From Fusobacteriaceae bacterium (GTDB lineage Bacteria; Fusobacteriota; Fusobacteriia; Fusobacteriales; Fusobacteriaceae): 64,000 nt of DNA. Numbering within the stretch: the stretch's first letter is position 1; each line of letters starts with the position of its first letter. Made by a program: the position numbers and the translations under genes. The notes below the pieces were generated by a model. It did no database searches, was not told where the DNA came from, and saw only the letters and a list, made by a program, of their open reading frames with translations. The DNA lies in NCBI GenBank assembly GCA_031272775.1, contig JAISTB010000014.1:1-64000 (forward strand), read 5' to 3'. Below, in pieces: positions 9,059 to 17,059 of the stretch.

Positions 9059-9164
9059 ATTATACCTCCATTTGTCGCTTTTTGGCAACATTTATTTATT
9101 TTGTTTTTTTGTCCACGACGGAAACCCTGATTCTCCGGGCTTCAGGTCGTACATTCCGGAAAAA

Positions 9165-10532
9165 TTACGGCCAGTTCGGGAACAACGAGAACAGAATTAC
9201 GCAGATAACCGATCCGACGGCGGGCATAAATACCGTGAGCCAGAAGACCAGTCCGTAAGCGTCTTTATGGGTTTCGTTACAAATACCGTTCGTAACCGTT
9301 ACGATATAACCGTTGTGCGGGAGCGAATCCAGAGCCGCGGAAGAAATCGACATGGTTCTCGAAATGGCTTCGGCGGAAACGCCCTTGGCAAGATATACGG
9401 GACCCAGTAAGGGAGCGGCGATGCCCAAAGCGCCCGAAGCGGATCCGCAGATACCGGCGATGACCGTCGTACCAACCGCTACGCCTACGAGGGGCGGACC
9501 GGGGATGCTGGTCATGGCGTCACGTACTACGGGGAAAGCGGCCGACATGGATACGAGGGTACCGAAGCCCACGACGGCGCAGGTGTTACAGATGGAGCCG
9601 ATGGCGGCCTTGCAGCCGTCGCCCACATGGCCCAGAACTTTGTGATTGTCCTGATATTTGTTGAGCAGGAGCCATGTCAGGATCGTGCCGAACAGAACGC
9701 CGGTTTCGGGCTGAACGATGTTCTTTCCGCCGACTTTCAAGTTGATGATGAAGATCGTTACAACGAGGGGAACCAGAGACAGAATGCCGCTGGGCAGTTC
9801 TCCCTCCACCTCAAATTTGTCAATGTCTTTGGCGACAAAGTGCTCGCCGTTCTTTCTTGCCTTGTCAATGTACCAGAACATGAACAGCGCGCCCAGAACG
9901 AAGATGGCGCCGCAGGAAAGGAATCCCACGATGGTTCCGGCCATGAGTGTTACGGGTCTTCCGGCCAGTTGCGTCATAACCGTCGACGGCGTAAAGTTGT
10001 GAATCTGGGGAGCGCCGGGCGCTACCATGGCGAAGGTCGAACATCCGAACGTCAACGCGCCGGGGAGAAATCTTCGCGGCAGATCCGCTTCACGGAAGAT
10101 TTCCAGGGCAATGGGGAACACCGCGAAACTTACTACGAATACGGTGACGCCGCCATAGGCCAGAACCGCGCAGGAGAGCGGTACGGAAATCAGGGCGTAT
10201 TTTTTACCGAAGATCTTGATGATCAACTTGGCGATGGCCTTCGCACCGTTGGTGATTTCCATGAGTTTCCCCATAAGGGTTCCCGTGAGAAAGATCAGGT
10301 AATTGGCGCTGAAGAATCCGACAAACCCGCGGATGAAGAACGTCTTATAGGCGTTAAACATCGTCAGGGGACCGACTTTTTCGTCAGCCACAAAGCCCAG
10401 CGTCGTAATGGCGACGATGGCGCAGCTGATAAAGACCGTGATGAAGATGTTGACTCCCTTCATGATCATCCAGATCAGCAGGCTGAGTGCTACGATGATA
10501 CCGATGAGACTGATAAGTTGTTGCGTATTCAT
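9165..10532 (-). CDS. GntP family carboxylate permease
   Basis: 455 residues, about 12 hydrophobic helices, beginning QLISLIGIIVALSLLIWMIM. Motifs typical of GntP permeases are visible: YGGVTVFVVSFAVFPIA, GCSTFAMVAPGAPQIHN, and near the end ICGSASGALGIAA and SSAALDSLPHNG, the last as in D-beta-hydroxybutyrate-type permeases. GntP members are H+ symporters for gluconate, hydroxybutyrate or other organic acids. It is the first gene of the sigma-54 operon and probably imports the acid that the CoA-transferase activates. GGAGGA lies 4-9 bases before the ATG. Confidence 0.93.
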   Translation of the reverse strand: MNTQQLISLIGIIVALSLLIWMIMKGVNIFITVFISCAIVAITTLGFVADEKVGPLTMFNAYKTFFIRGFVGFFSANYLIFLTGTLMGKLMEITNGAKAIAKLIIKIFGKKYALISVPLSCAVLAYGGVTVFVVSFAVFPIALEIFREADLPRRFLPGALTFGCSTFAMVAPGAPQIHNFTPSTVMTQLAGRPVTLMAGTIVGFLSCGAIFVLGALFMFWYIDKARKNGEHFVAKDIDKFEVEGELPSGILSLVPLVVTIFIINLKVGGKNIVQPETGVLFGTILTWLLLNKYQDNHKVLGHVGDGCKAAIGSICNTCAVVGFGTLVSMSAAFPVVRDAMTSIPGPPLVGVAVGTTVIAGICGSASGALGIAAPLLGPVYLAKGVSAEAISRTMSISSAALDSLPHNGYIVTVTNGICNETHKDAYGLVFWLTVFMPAVGSVICVILFSLFPNWP

Positions 10533-10617
10533 GCTATCCTCCTATATTATTTTGTGTGATGCCGTTTTTGTACTTCGGATGCCATGGCATGACAAAAATG
10601 TTTCTCCAGTTATACTA

Positions 10618-10634
10618 AGCAATTATTATGCCAA
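10618..10634 (-). promoter_or_regulatory. Sigma-54 (-24/-12) promoter of the GntP-CoA-transferase-Etf operon
   Basis: Minus-strand TTGGCATAATAATTGCT. The GG and GC doublets are separated by exactly 10 bases, as in the TGGCAC-N5-TTGCW consensus; only the last base of the -24 box differs. A start about 12 bases downstream gives a leader near 75 bases before the GntP ATG. The operon ends with a sigma-54 activator gene, which supports the call. Confidence 0.85.
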
Positions 10635-10678
10635 CATTCTGTTTCGGGAAAAAAATTAAAATAATTTTAAAAATGTAC

Positions 10679-10690
10679 TGTTTATAAACA
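10679..10690. promoter_or_regulatory. Candidate upstream activator site
   Basis: TGTTTATAAACA is a perfect 12-bp palindrome about 45 bases upstream of the -24 box. Fis-type activators of sigma-54 promoters bind such inverted repeats. It lies in AT-rich DNA where short palindromes arise by chance, so the call is tentative. Confidence 0.4.
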
Positions 10691-10745
10691 ATTTCGACAA
10701 CATTATGACATTAAAAATCAGGAATTGGACAAAACGGAAACCAGT

Positions 10746-10795
10746 TCAAAAAACAAAAAGTAGTCATCCGGAGACAAAAGTCTCAGAATGACTAC
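10746..10795 (-). terminator. Terminator after rpmA
   Basis: Minus strand: GTAGTCAT paired with ATGACTAC, inner GAGAC/GTCTC with a TTTT loop, followed by TTTTTGTTTTTTG. It ends the rplU-prp-rpmA transcript and insulates the sigma-54 promoter. Confidence 0.88.
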
Positions 10796-10897
10796 ATTGC
10801 TATCGAGGGTCCTCAGCCCCTTATAATCACGAAAGGACGCCGTTTTCCGACGCCCTTTTGCCTTTCAGATCCTGTTCCCTTTTCCCGGAAGGGGTTT

Positions 10898-11200
10898 TTA
10901 TTCGCCGACAACAGGTTTTTCCGCGTAGACGGAAACCTGTTTTTTGTTCCGTTTTCTGTAGCGTTCAAACTTCACAAAGCCGTCGATCAGCGAAAACAGC
11001 GTGTGATCCCTGCCGATCCCCATATTTTCCCCGGCGTGGAAGACCGTGCCGCGCTGGCGTACAATGACGTTTCCGGCCTTTACGACTTCGCCGTCATATT
11101 TTTTGACGCCCAGATATTTGGGGTTGGAATCCCGTCCGTTCTTGACGGAGCCTTGCCCTTTCTTATGGGCGAATTTCTGTATATTGAACGTGAATAACAT
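10898..11200 (-). CDS. rpmA: 50S ribosomal protein L27 with Prp-cleaved N-terminal extension
   Basis: 100 residues. The body [20 protein letters not shown] and [20 protein letters not shown] is unmistakable L27. It is preceded by [10 protein letters not shown], an extension that in Firmicutes and relatives is cut after Phe by the Prp protease before the protein joins the 50S subunit; the mature N-terminus would be AHKKG. The C-terminus is slightly longer than E. coli L27 ([15 protein letters not shown]). GGAGG lies inside the 3' end of prp. Last gene of the rplU-prp-rpmA operon. Confidence 0.98.
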   Translation of the reverse strand: MLFTFNIQKFAHKKGQGSVKNGRDSNPKYLGVKKYDGEVVKAGNVIVRQRGTVFHAGENMGIGRDHTLFSLIDGFVKFERYRKRNKKQVSVYAEKPVVGE

Positions 11201-11202
11201 CT

Positions 11203-11544
11203 CTATCGAACCTCCTTTTCTACAAGCTTCAAATATTCGGGATACTGTCCCGCAAGATTTTTGACCATCACAACCATGGTTTCAAGCAATGCGCCGATTT
11301 CTTTTTGCCGTTTCGCGTAATCCGCTTCGGGGATCGTTGTCAGATCCACCGCCAACAAGTCGTCTCTGTCGACGTAGTCCGGCCGGAGTCCCAGCACGTC
11401 CTGCAAGCCGCCCAGAGGCGCGTATACCAGCGAAGAAACCCCTGCGCATACGATGTCCGAGCCCGCTTCGGCATAGCCGGAATGTCCGTAAGACTCGTAT
11501 CGCACGATTCTCCCGTTCTTCCGCCAGATCTCAACGGTAGTCAT
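11203..11544 (-). CDS. prp: Ribosomal-processing cysteine protease Prp
   Basis: 113 residues. The catalytic dyad of the family is visible in [20 protein letters not shown]: His near 21 and Cys near 33. Prp removes the N-terminal extension of L27, encoded immediately downstream with that extension. It sits between rplU and rpmA, the standard place. The start ATG is 2 bases after the L21 stop, implying coupled translation. Confidence 0.95.
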   Translation of the reverse strand: MTTVEIWRKNGRIVRYESYGHSGYAEAGSDIVCAGVSSLVYAPLGGLQDVLGLRPDYVDRDDLLAVDLTTIPEADYAKRQKEIGALLETMVVMVKNLAGQYPEYLKLVEKEVR

Positions 11545-11546
11545 GG

Positions 11547-11858
11547 CTAGGCTTTGATGGCTGTGATTTTGATTTCCGTAAACAACTGTCTGTGACCGAT
11601 TTTTCTACGGCTTGCTTTTTTCGGCTTGTATTTGAAGTTGATGACCTTGGGTCCTTTGCCCTGAGAAAGTACCTGAGCACTGACGCTGGCGCCGCTTACG
11701 GTCGGGGAGCCTACGGTTACGGCTCCGTCCCCTCCGATCAGCAGGACGTCTGTCAATTCTACGGTGGATTCGATCTCAGCATTTAATTTTTCGACTTTCA
11801 ATACGTCGCCTTCCGCAACTTTGTATTGTTTGCCGCCGGTTTTGATTACTGCGTACAT
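11547..11858 (-). CDS. rplU: 50S ribosomal protein L21
   Basis: 103 residues, [20 protein letters not shown] at the start and [20 protein letters not shown] at the end, both diagnostic of L21, which binds 23S rRNA near L20. First gene of the rplU-prp-rpmA operon. The ATG has GGAGGTG upstream. A leader of roughly 65 bases between promoter and start could carry autoregulatory structure. Confidence 0.98.
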   Translation of the reverse strand: MYAVIKTGGKQYKVAEGDVLKVEKLNAEIESTVELTDVLLIGGDGAVTVGSPTVSGASVSAQVLSQGKGPKVINFKYKPKKASRRKIGHRQLFTEIKITAIKA

Positions 11859-11928
11859 CCGCTATACACCTCCAAAGTGAAAATCCGCTGATAAAGGTTG
11901 CTGAATACCTTTCGTCACGCGCTTTATT

Positions 11929-11957
11929 ATTCTATCACATTCACGGCCCTTTGTCAA
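11929..11957 (-). promoter_or_regulatory. Promoter of rplU-prp-rpmA
   Basis: Minus strand TTGACA, 17 bases, TAGAAT, with TGA just before the -10 (extended -10 form). The -35 sits directly behind the stop codon of the SPFH gene. It is one of the strongest promoters in the window, as expected for ribosomal proteins. Confidence 0.85.
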
Positions 11958-11960
11958 ACG

Positions 11961-12887
11961 TTATTTTCCGGGATTGTCCTTTGTCAGGTCCCCAAAAATG
12001 CCGGTCAATGTCGCGATATTTTTCAATTCCGCCGGGATAATGAGCTTTGTGGCCTGTCCGTTGGCCATTTTCGTAAAGGCGTCCAGACCCTGAAGCGCGA
12101 TAAACTTGTCGTCCGCCCCGGCCTCTTTGATGACCCGGATCGCTTCGGCGCGCCCTTCGGCTTCTTTGATCATGGCCTGTTTGATGGCTTCGGCCTTCAG
12201 AATTTCCGCCTCTTTGGCGGCCTCGGCCCGGAGGATCGTCGATTCCCTTTCCCCCTCGGCCACGAGGATGACGGCCTGCTTCTGTCCCTCTGCCCGCAAG
12301 ATGGCCTCGCGCTTTTCGCGGTCGGCCTTCATCTGACGTTCCATGGCGACTTTGATCTCCTGCGGGGGATCGATGTTTTTCAATTCCACCCGGGTGATCT
12401 TCATGCCCCAGGGATCCGTGGCCTCGTCCAAAATAATCAGCATTTCGGCGTTGATCTTGTCCCGGGACGTCAGCGTCTCCTCAAGGTCCATGCCGCCGAT
12501 GATGTTTCGGAGCGTGGTGGCCGTCAGGTTCTCGATGGCGATCATGGGGTTTTCAATGCCGTAGGTGTAGAGCTTGGGATCCGTGATCTGGAAATAGAGC
12601 ACCGAGTCAATCTGGATCGTCACGTTGTCCTTGGTGATCACAGGCTGGGGTTTGAAATCGATTACCTGTTCCTTCAGCGAAATATTCTTCCGGATTTTGT
12701 CAATAAAAGGAAAGAGCACGTTGATGCCGCTCGTCCAGGTCGTCGAATACTTCCCGATGCGCTCGATGACATAGGCCCTGGATTCGGGCACCGTCCGCAC
12801 ATGGGTAAAGATCACAAACAGAAAGACGAGCAGGAGAATCGCTCCCACGACCAGTTTCAATCCGCTCAATCCCGCTACCATATCCAT
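11961..12887 (-). CDS. SPFH/band 7 (stomatin-like, QmcA-type) membrane protein
   Basis: 308 residues. An N-terminal membrane helix (LVVGAILLLVFLFVIFTHV) leads into the SPFH domain (ESRAYVIERIGKY, NISLKEQVIDFKPQPVITKD, VLYFQITDPKLYTYGIENP). A coiled coil rich in A, E, K and R (ADREKREAILRAEGQKQAVI and repeats, about 190-255) follows. Such proteins oligomerise at the membrane and often assist FtsH or organise microdomains. No NfeD partner gene is next to it. GGGAGGGAAGA precedes the ATG. Confidence 0.94.
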   Translation of the reverse strand: MDMVAGLSGLKLVVGAILLLVFLFVIFTHVRTVPESRAYVIERIGKYSTTWTSGINVLFPFIDKIRKNISLKEQVIDFKPQPVITKDNVTIQIDSVLYFQITDPKLYTYGIENPMIAIENLTATTLRNIIGGMDLEETLTSRDKINAEMLIILDEATDPWGMKITRVELKNIDPPQEIKVAMERQMKADREKREAILRAEGQKQAVILVAEGERESTILRAEAAKEAEILKAEAIKQAMIKEAEGRAEAIRVIKEAGADDKFIALQGLDAFTKMANGQATKLIIPAELKNIATLTGIFGDLTKDNPGK

Positions 12888-12949
12888 ATTCTTCCCTCCC
12901 CAAGAGATCCCTTGTCTCTTGTTACCTTAACTTACCATGTCGCTTGTTT

Positions 12950-13306
12950 TCAGAAAAGCCCCGGGATGCTGACGCCGCCGGTGACTTTGTTCATTTCCGC
13001 TTCGGCCAGCTCGTCGGCCTGCCGCATGGCTTCCCTGACGGCCGACAGGATCAGGTCTTCGAGCATTTCCTTGTCCTGGGCGCCTTCTTTGAGGATGTCC
13101 TCGCTGAGCTTTACCGCCAGGAGCTCCTTCTGTCCGTTGACCTTGGCGATGACGGCGCCGCCGCCCACCGAGGCCTCAAGTTCCTTTGCCTTTAATTCTT
13201 CCTGGATTTCCAGCATTTTTTTCTGCATATCCTGGGCCTGCCGCAGGATGTCTTCCTGATTGCCCGCAGCCGCAGGCGTTTTCGTTGTCTTCAGTTTTCT
13301 GACCAT
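12950..13306 (-). CDS. YbaB/EbfC nucleoid-associated protein
   Basis: 118 residues; MQKKMLEIQEELKAKELEAS and the Gly-rich VGGGAVIAKVNGQKELLAVKL strand are the family core, with LILSAVREAMRQADELAEAEMNKVTGG at the end. YbaB dimers bind DNA and help organise the nucleoid. It usually sits beside dnaX-recR, which are not here. Its own promoter lies 31 bases upstream of the start, and GGAGG precedes the ATG. Confidence 0.95.
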   Translation of the reverse strand: MVRKLKTTKTPAAAGNQEDILRQAQDMQKKMLEIQEELKAKELEASVGGGAVIAKVNGQKELLAVKLSEDILKEGAQDKEMLEDLILSAVREAMRQADELAEAEMNKVTGGVSIPGLF

Positions 13307-13336
13307 TTTTTCCTCCGTTATTTGTTCGCGTATGCT

Positions 13337-13365
13337 ATTATAGCAAAGTACGCTGGTTTTTTCAA
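13337..13365 (-). promoter_or_regulatory. Promoter of the YbaB gene
   Basis: Minus strand TTGAAA, 17 bases, TATAAT, about 30 bases before the ATG. A good match to the vegetative consensus. Confidence 0.8.
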
Positions 13366-13381
13366 GGATTTTTTGCGGGTA

Positions 13382-15097
13382 TCAGCGGATGTCGTAGGGA
13401 AAATAGGGGAGCGGCGTAAAATAATATTCCTTCGTGAGATCGGCGCTCTCCACCAGGCGAAAGAGCCTGCTCATCGGCACGTAGTCCTCAAGGAAGGAAT
13501 CGATCCCCGGAATCGTGGTGATCTCCACGACCGAATACTCCCTGACGTCGTAATCCCGCGCGAGCCCCGCTATACACTCGCCCAGCCCCCCGATCTCATC
13601 GACAAGGCCGTTTTTCACGCCATCCACGCCGAGCCAGACTTTGCCGCCCGCGATTTTTTCGATGTCTTCCACATTTCTGTTGCGGCCCGCGGCCACGGCC
13701 CGGAGAAAATCTTCGTAGACCGCTTCGGCGGACGCCTGCAGCTTTTGCATGCGTTCGGCCGTAAAGGGCGTCCCCACGGAATAGAGATCCGTATAATCGC
13801 CTTTTTTGATGGTCTCGACGGCGACGGCTCCTTTTTCGTTGAGGAGTTTGCTCAAATTGGGAATGAGACTCACAACGCCGATGGATCCCGTGACGCTCCC
13901 CGCGGAGGCGTAGATCTTGCTGCCGGCCGAGGCGATGTAGTAGCCCCCCGAGGCGGCCATGCCGCCGATGGAGATGTAGACGGGCTTCTGCGCCCGGACC
14001 TCGCGGATCTTGGCCGCTATGATGTCCGAAGCGAGGGCCGATCCGCCGGGGCTGTTGATCCTCAGGACAATTCCCTTGATGTCGGCGTTTTTCCGCGCCT
14101 TTTCGAGATCGGCGATCAGACCGGCGGGGTAGATGTATCCGCGGCTCTTGCTCCGGGTATTGATGATGTCCCCTTCGGCGGTGATCACGGCGATTTTGTT
14201 CTTTTTCGGGTTCCGCGAGCCGATATTGTTCGCGAAAATGTATTTGTTGATGTTGACGAGCCGGTCTCCCATGGGGGCCGTGAGGTCGCTGTAGTACTGC
14301 GTTTCGTCAATGAGTCCCAGCGCTTTCAGCTTTGCGGGGGAAGAGGCCATCAGCTCCCCTTTGAGGAGAAGGGCCTCAAGGGTCGAGCGGTTCTGCTTGC
14401 GGGCCACGGCAATATCCCTGAGAAAAGCGCTCAGAATCTTGTCGTAAATCTCGGTCAAATTCCGCCGGTACTCGGGCGACATGCGATCCCGGATAAACGT
14501 CTCCCCATAGGATTTGTACTCCCCCACATGGATGACCTGGACCGCTATCCCCAATTTATCCAAAAGGCCTTTGAAATAGCCGATTTCCGTATAATATCCG
14601 CCGAGATTGACCGAGGCGCCCGCCGCGGGCGGCATGACGATCCTGTCCGCCGTCGAGGCCAGCCAGTATCTGCCGTTGTTGAGCCCCGTCGTCCAGGCGT
14701 AGACGGTCTTTCCCTTGAGCTTCATCTCCCGGATCAGAGCCGAAATCTCCTCGATCTGCCCGTAGGAGAGGGACATGCCGTCCAGTCGCATAATGACCCC
14801 GGTCACGTTGGCGTCGTCGCCGATGGCCTTGAGGCTTTCCAGAAGCGTAAAGAAGCTCAGGTCCCGTTCGCCGAAGAAGCTCGGGAGATTGGTCTTTTTT
14901 TCGTAGATTTTCCGGTTGAGGTCCACCTCCACCCAGGAATTTTTCGCGATGGTTGTCTCCCGCACGATTTTTTTCGTGGAAAGGATCCCCACGATGGAAA
15001 CGATCACGAAAAGCAGTAAAAACAGCTTGATGAAGAAAGACAGGATTTCCTTGACGATAAAAAGCAAAAATTTTAAGATGAGATTGACGATTTTCAC
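13382..15097 (-). CDS. sppA: Signal peptide peptidase SppA, long (67K) type
   Basis: 571 residues, the long two-domain form found in Gram-negative bacteria. An N-terminal membrane anchor (LILKFLLFIVKEILSFFIKL) is followed by two ClpP-like S49 repeats. The nucleophile Ser lies in GGMAASGGYYIASAGSKIYA, preceded by LRINSPGGSALASD; the general-base Lys is expected in the first repeat. SppA degrades cleaved signal peptides at the membrane. The start is GTG with GGGAGG 5 bases upstream. It lies 21 bases after the oligoendopeptidase F gene, so both are one peptide-degrading unit. Confidence 0.95.
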   Translation of the reverse strand: MKIVNLILKFLLFIVKEILSFFIKLFLLLFVIVSIVGILSTKKIVRETTIAKNSWVEVDLNRKIYEKKTNLPSFFGERDLSFFTLLESLKAIGDDANVTGVIMRLDGMSLSYGQIEEISALIREMKLKGKTVYAWTTGLNNGRYWLASTADRIVMPPAAGASVNLGGYYTEIGYFKGLLDKLGIAVQVIHVGEYKSYGETFIRDRMSPEYRRNLTEIYDKILSAFLRDIAVARKQNRSTLEALLLKGELMASSPAKLKALGLIDETQYYSDLTAPMGDRLVNINKYIFANNIGSRNPKKNKIAVITAEGDIINTRSKSRGYIYPAGLIADLEKARKNADIKGIVLRINSPGGSALASDIIAAKIREVRAQKPVYISIGGMAASGGYYIASAGSKIYASAGSVTGSIGVVSLIPNLSKLLNEKGAVAVETIKKGDYTDLYSVGTPFTAERMQKLQASAEAVYEDFLRAVAAGRNRNVEDIEKIAGGKVWLGVDGVKNGLVDEIGGLGECIAGLARDYDVREYSVVEITTIPGIDSFLEDYVPMSRLFRLVESADLTKEYYFTPLPYFPYDIR

Positions 15098-15118
15098 GGT
15101 TCCTCCCGGGTACAGATC

Positions 15119-17059
15119 TTATTTGAGTTTCGCCAATTCGCCCTCGAGGATGTCCAGCAGCCGGTCGAATTCCTTGCCTACGGCGTCAAAGCTCTCGGGC
15201 TTTGAAAGATCCACGCCGGCCTTTTTCAACTGGGCCATGGGGTTGTCGTCGCCGCCGGAGCGCAAAAGCTCCAAATACTGATCCAGAGCCTGTTTCCGTT
15301 CCGCTTCGCCGTGTTTTTCGTTCGTGATCCTGTCGTAGAGGTTCGCCGAACTCGCGAAGCTCGTGGAATACTGGTAGACATAGTAGGGGGAATTGAAGAA
15401 ATGGGGGATTCTCGCCCAGATCACGTTTTGCAGCTCGTCCTTCGTCAGGACGTCGCCGAAATATTGCGTAAAGAGCCCGTCCATAATGGCGCTCAGGCTG
15501 TCGGGGGTGACCGGCTTCTGGTCTTCCACCAGCTTGTGGGCCTGGTACTCGTAGTTGGCGAAGAGCGTCTGGATGTAATAGGTCCCCACGATGTTGCCGA
15601 GGGCCTGCTCAAGAAGGGCGATCTTCTCCACGGGGTCCTTGCTCTCCCGGATCATGTGATCAAGGAGCAGGCGCTCGTTGAAGGTCGAGGCGACTTCAGC
15701 TACAAAAATAGTATAATTTGACGTCGGGAAGGGCTGGGTCTCATGGGAGAGCATCGTATGGATCGTGTGCCCCAGCTCATGGGCCAGCGTAAAGACGTCG
15801 TCCAGCGTGGACTGATAGTTCAGGAGCATATAGGGGTGGACGCCGTATATTCCGATGGAGTAGGCGCCGCTCCGCTTGTTTTCCGTCTCGAAGACGTCAA
15901 GCCAGCCTTCGCCGATGGCCCGCTTGATTTTTCCCGCATAGTCCTCCCCCAGGGGGGCTACGGCCTTGATGACGATCTCCTTGGCCTCGTCATAGGGGAA
16001 GACGCGCTTGTAGTCGACGATGTTGATGGAATTGTCGTAATAATGGTATTCGGAAAGGCCCATGGCCTTTTTCCGGAGCGCCACGTAACGCTTGAGGGGC
16101 GCGGTATTCTTGAGGGCCGAATCGAGGAGCGCCATATAGACTTCGGGCGCCACGTTCTTGGGCTCCAGAGCCCGTTCCAGCGACGAGGCGTAGTTCTTGG
16201 CCTTCGATACGGCCGCGTCCCGTTGCAGGAGCGCCCGGTAAATGGCCCCGTAGGTATTTTTGCTCTCCTCATAGACGCCATACATGGCCTCAAAGGCCTT
16301 TTTCCGGTCTTCCTGACTGCGGTTGGTCGAGAGAATCTTCGAATAGGCCCCGTTGGTCACCGGGCCCTTGAAGCCGTCCGAGAGCTCCACCTCCCGGAAC
16401 TTGACGTCGGAAATGGACAGCTCGCTGTAGACGTCGTGGGGAGCGCCCAGATACTGCCCGAAATAGGAGAGGAGTTTCTCCCGTTCGGGGTCCAGCACGT
16501 GGCGCTGCATCCGGTAGAGTTCTCGCAGATTGAAGGCGTGGGGTTTCAGGGCGTCATATTTGGCGATCCATTCTTCCATGGTCGCCTGCGGGATCGTGAG
16601 CAATTCCGGCGTCATCCAGGCCGTATTGACCGAGTATTCGGTCATGACCGCGTCCATGAGCTGCAGGCGCTCCGAGGCCTCCGTGTCTTTGGAATTGAGG
16701 TCCTTGCGCATATAGGGGTACAGGTAGAGTTTGTCGGCCAGCTTGGACAATTCCTCGTCCGTCGTCATGACCTTGACGAAATTCTCCGCGCTTTGGCTCA
16801 TTTTCCCTTGATAGGAAACGATTTCCGCCATGAGTTTTCTTGCTTTTTCCAGATCGCCGTCCCAGGTTTTCCAGTCGGCATAGATATCCGTAAGGTTCCA
16901 TTTGTATTTTGCATCGATTTCTTCACGTTTCATGATTTTGTTTTCTCCCTTTTGCGTTTGGGGATTTCCGTTTCCCGCGGCGGCGCAGGAAAAACATACC
17001 AACAGCGCCGCAAGGAAGGCCTTTGTGGTTCTGCTTGCGTCTTTAAGGCTTTTCTTCAC
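15119..17059 (-). CDS. pepF: Oligoendopeptidase F (M3B), possibly with alternative secreted form
   Basis: 646 residues. Zinc motif HELGH at 427-431 inside TLAHELGHTIHTML, with the downstream Glu expected in STFNERLLLDHMI. The core (KYKWNLTDIYADWKTW onward) is the normal PepF length. The longest frame adds 42 residues holding a signal-peptide-like segment (AFLAALLVCFSCAAAG). Both starts have good ribosome sites: GTG at 17059 after GGAGGAAAAAAGCA, and ATG at 16933 after AGGGAG. So a secreted or lipid-anchored form and a cytosolic form may both be made. The GTG start overlaps the upstream coiled-coil gene by 17 bases. It hydrolyses peptides of roughly 7-17 residues. Confidence 0.93.
   Translation of the reverse strand: MKKSLKDASRTTKAFLAALLVCFSCAAAGNGNPQTQKGENKIMKREEIDAKYKWNLTDIYADWKTWDGDLEKARKLMAEIVSYQGKMSQSAENFVKVMTTDEELSKLADKLYLYPYMRKDLNSKDTEASERLQLMDAVMTEYSVNTAWMTPELLTIPQATMEEWIAKYDALKPHAFNLRELYRMQRHVLDPEREKLLSYFGQYLGAPHDVYSELSISDVKFREVELSDGFKGPVTNGAYSKILSTNRSQEDRKKAFEAMYGVYEESKNTYGAIYRALLQRDAAVSKAKNYASSLERALEPKNVAPEVYMALLDSALKNTAPLKRYVALRKKAMGLSEYHYYDNSINIVDYKRVFPYDEAKEIVIKAVAPLGEDYAGKIKRAIGEGWLDVFETENKRSGAYSIGIYGVHPYMLLNYQSTLDDVFTLAHELGHTIHTMLSHETQPFPTSNYTIFVAEVASTFNERLLLDHMIRESKDPVEKIALLEQALGNIVGTYYIQTLFANYEYQAHKLVEDQKPVTPDSLSAIMDGLFTQYFGDVLTKDELQNVIWARIPHFFNSPYYVYQYSTSFASSANLYDRITNEKHGEAERKQALDQYLELLRSGGDDNPMAQLKKAGVDLSKPESFDAVGKEFDRLLDILEGELAKLK

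Larger units (their letters stand above)
10533..10897. other. 365-base intergenic region: sigma-54 promoter, two palindromes, terminator, stem-loop
   Basis: No coding frame is credible here. From right to left it holds an imperfect stem near 10835-10860 just past rpmA, a strong terminator at 10746-10795, an AT-rich stretch with the palindrome TGTTTATAAACA (10679-10690), the sigma-54 promoter at 10618-10634, and the palindrome ATGCCATGGCAT (10579-10590) in the untranslated leader of the GntP gene. Confidence 0.75.

Noticed and set aside
10913-10946. Plus-strand terminator inside the 3' end of rpmA (AACAGGTTT...AAACCTGTT then T-run)
   Set aside because: No plus-strand gene lies upstream; the pairing is a by-product of the codons there, and the real rpmA terminator is at 10746-10795.
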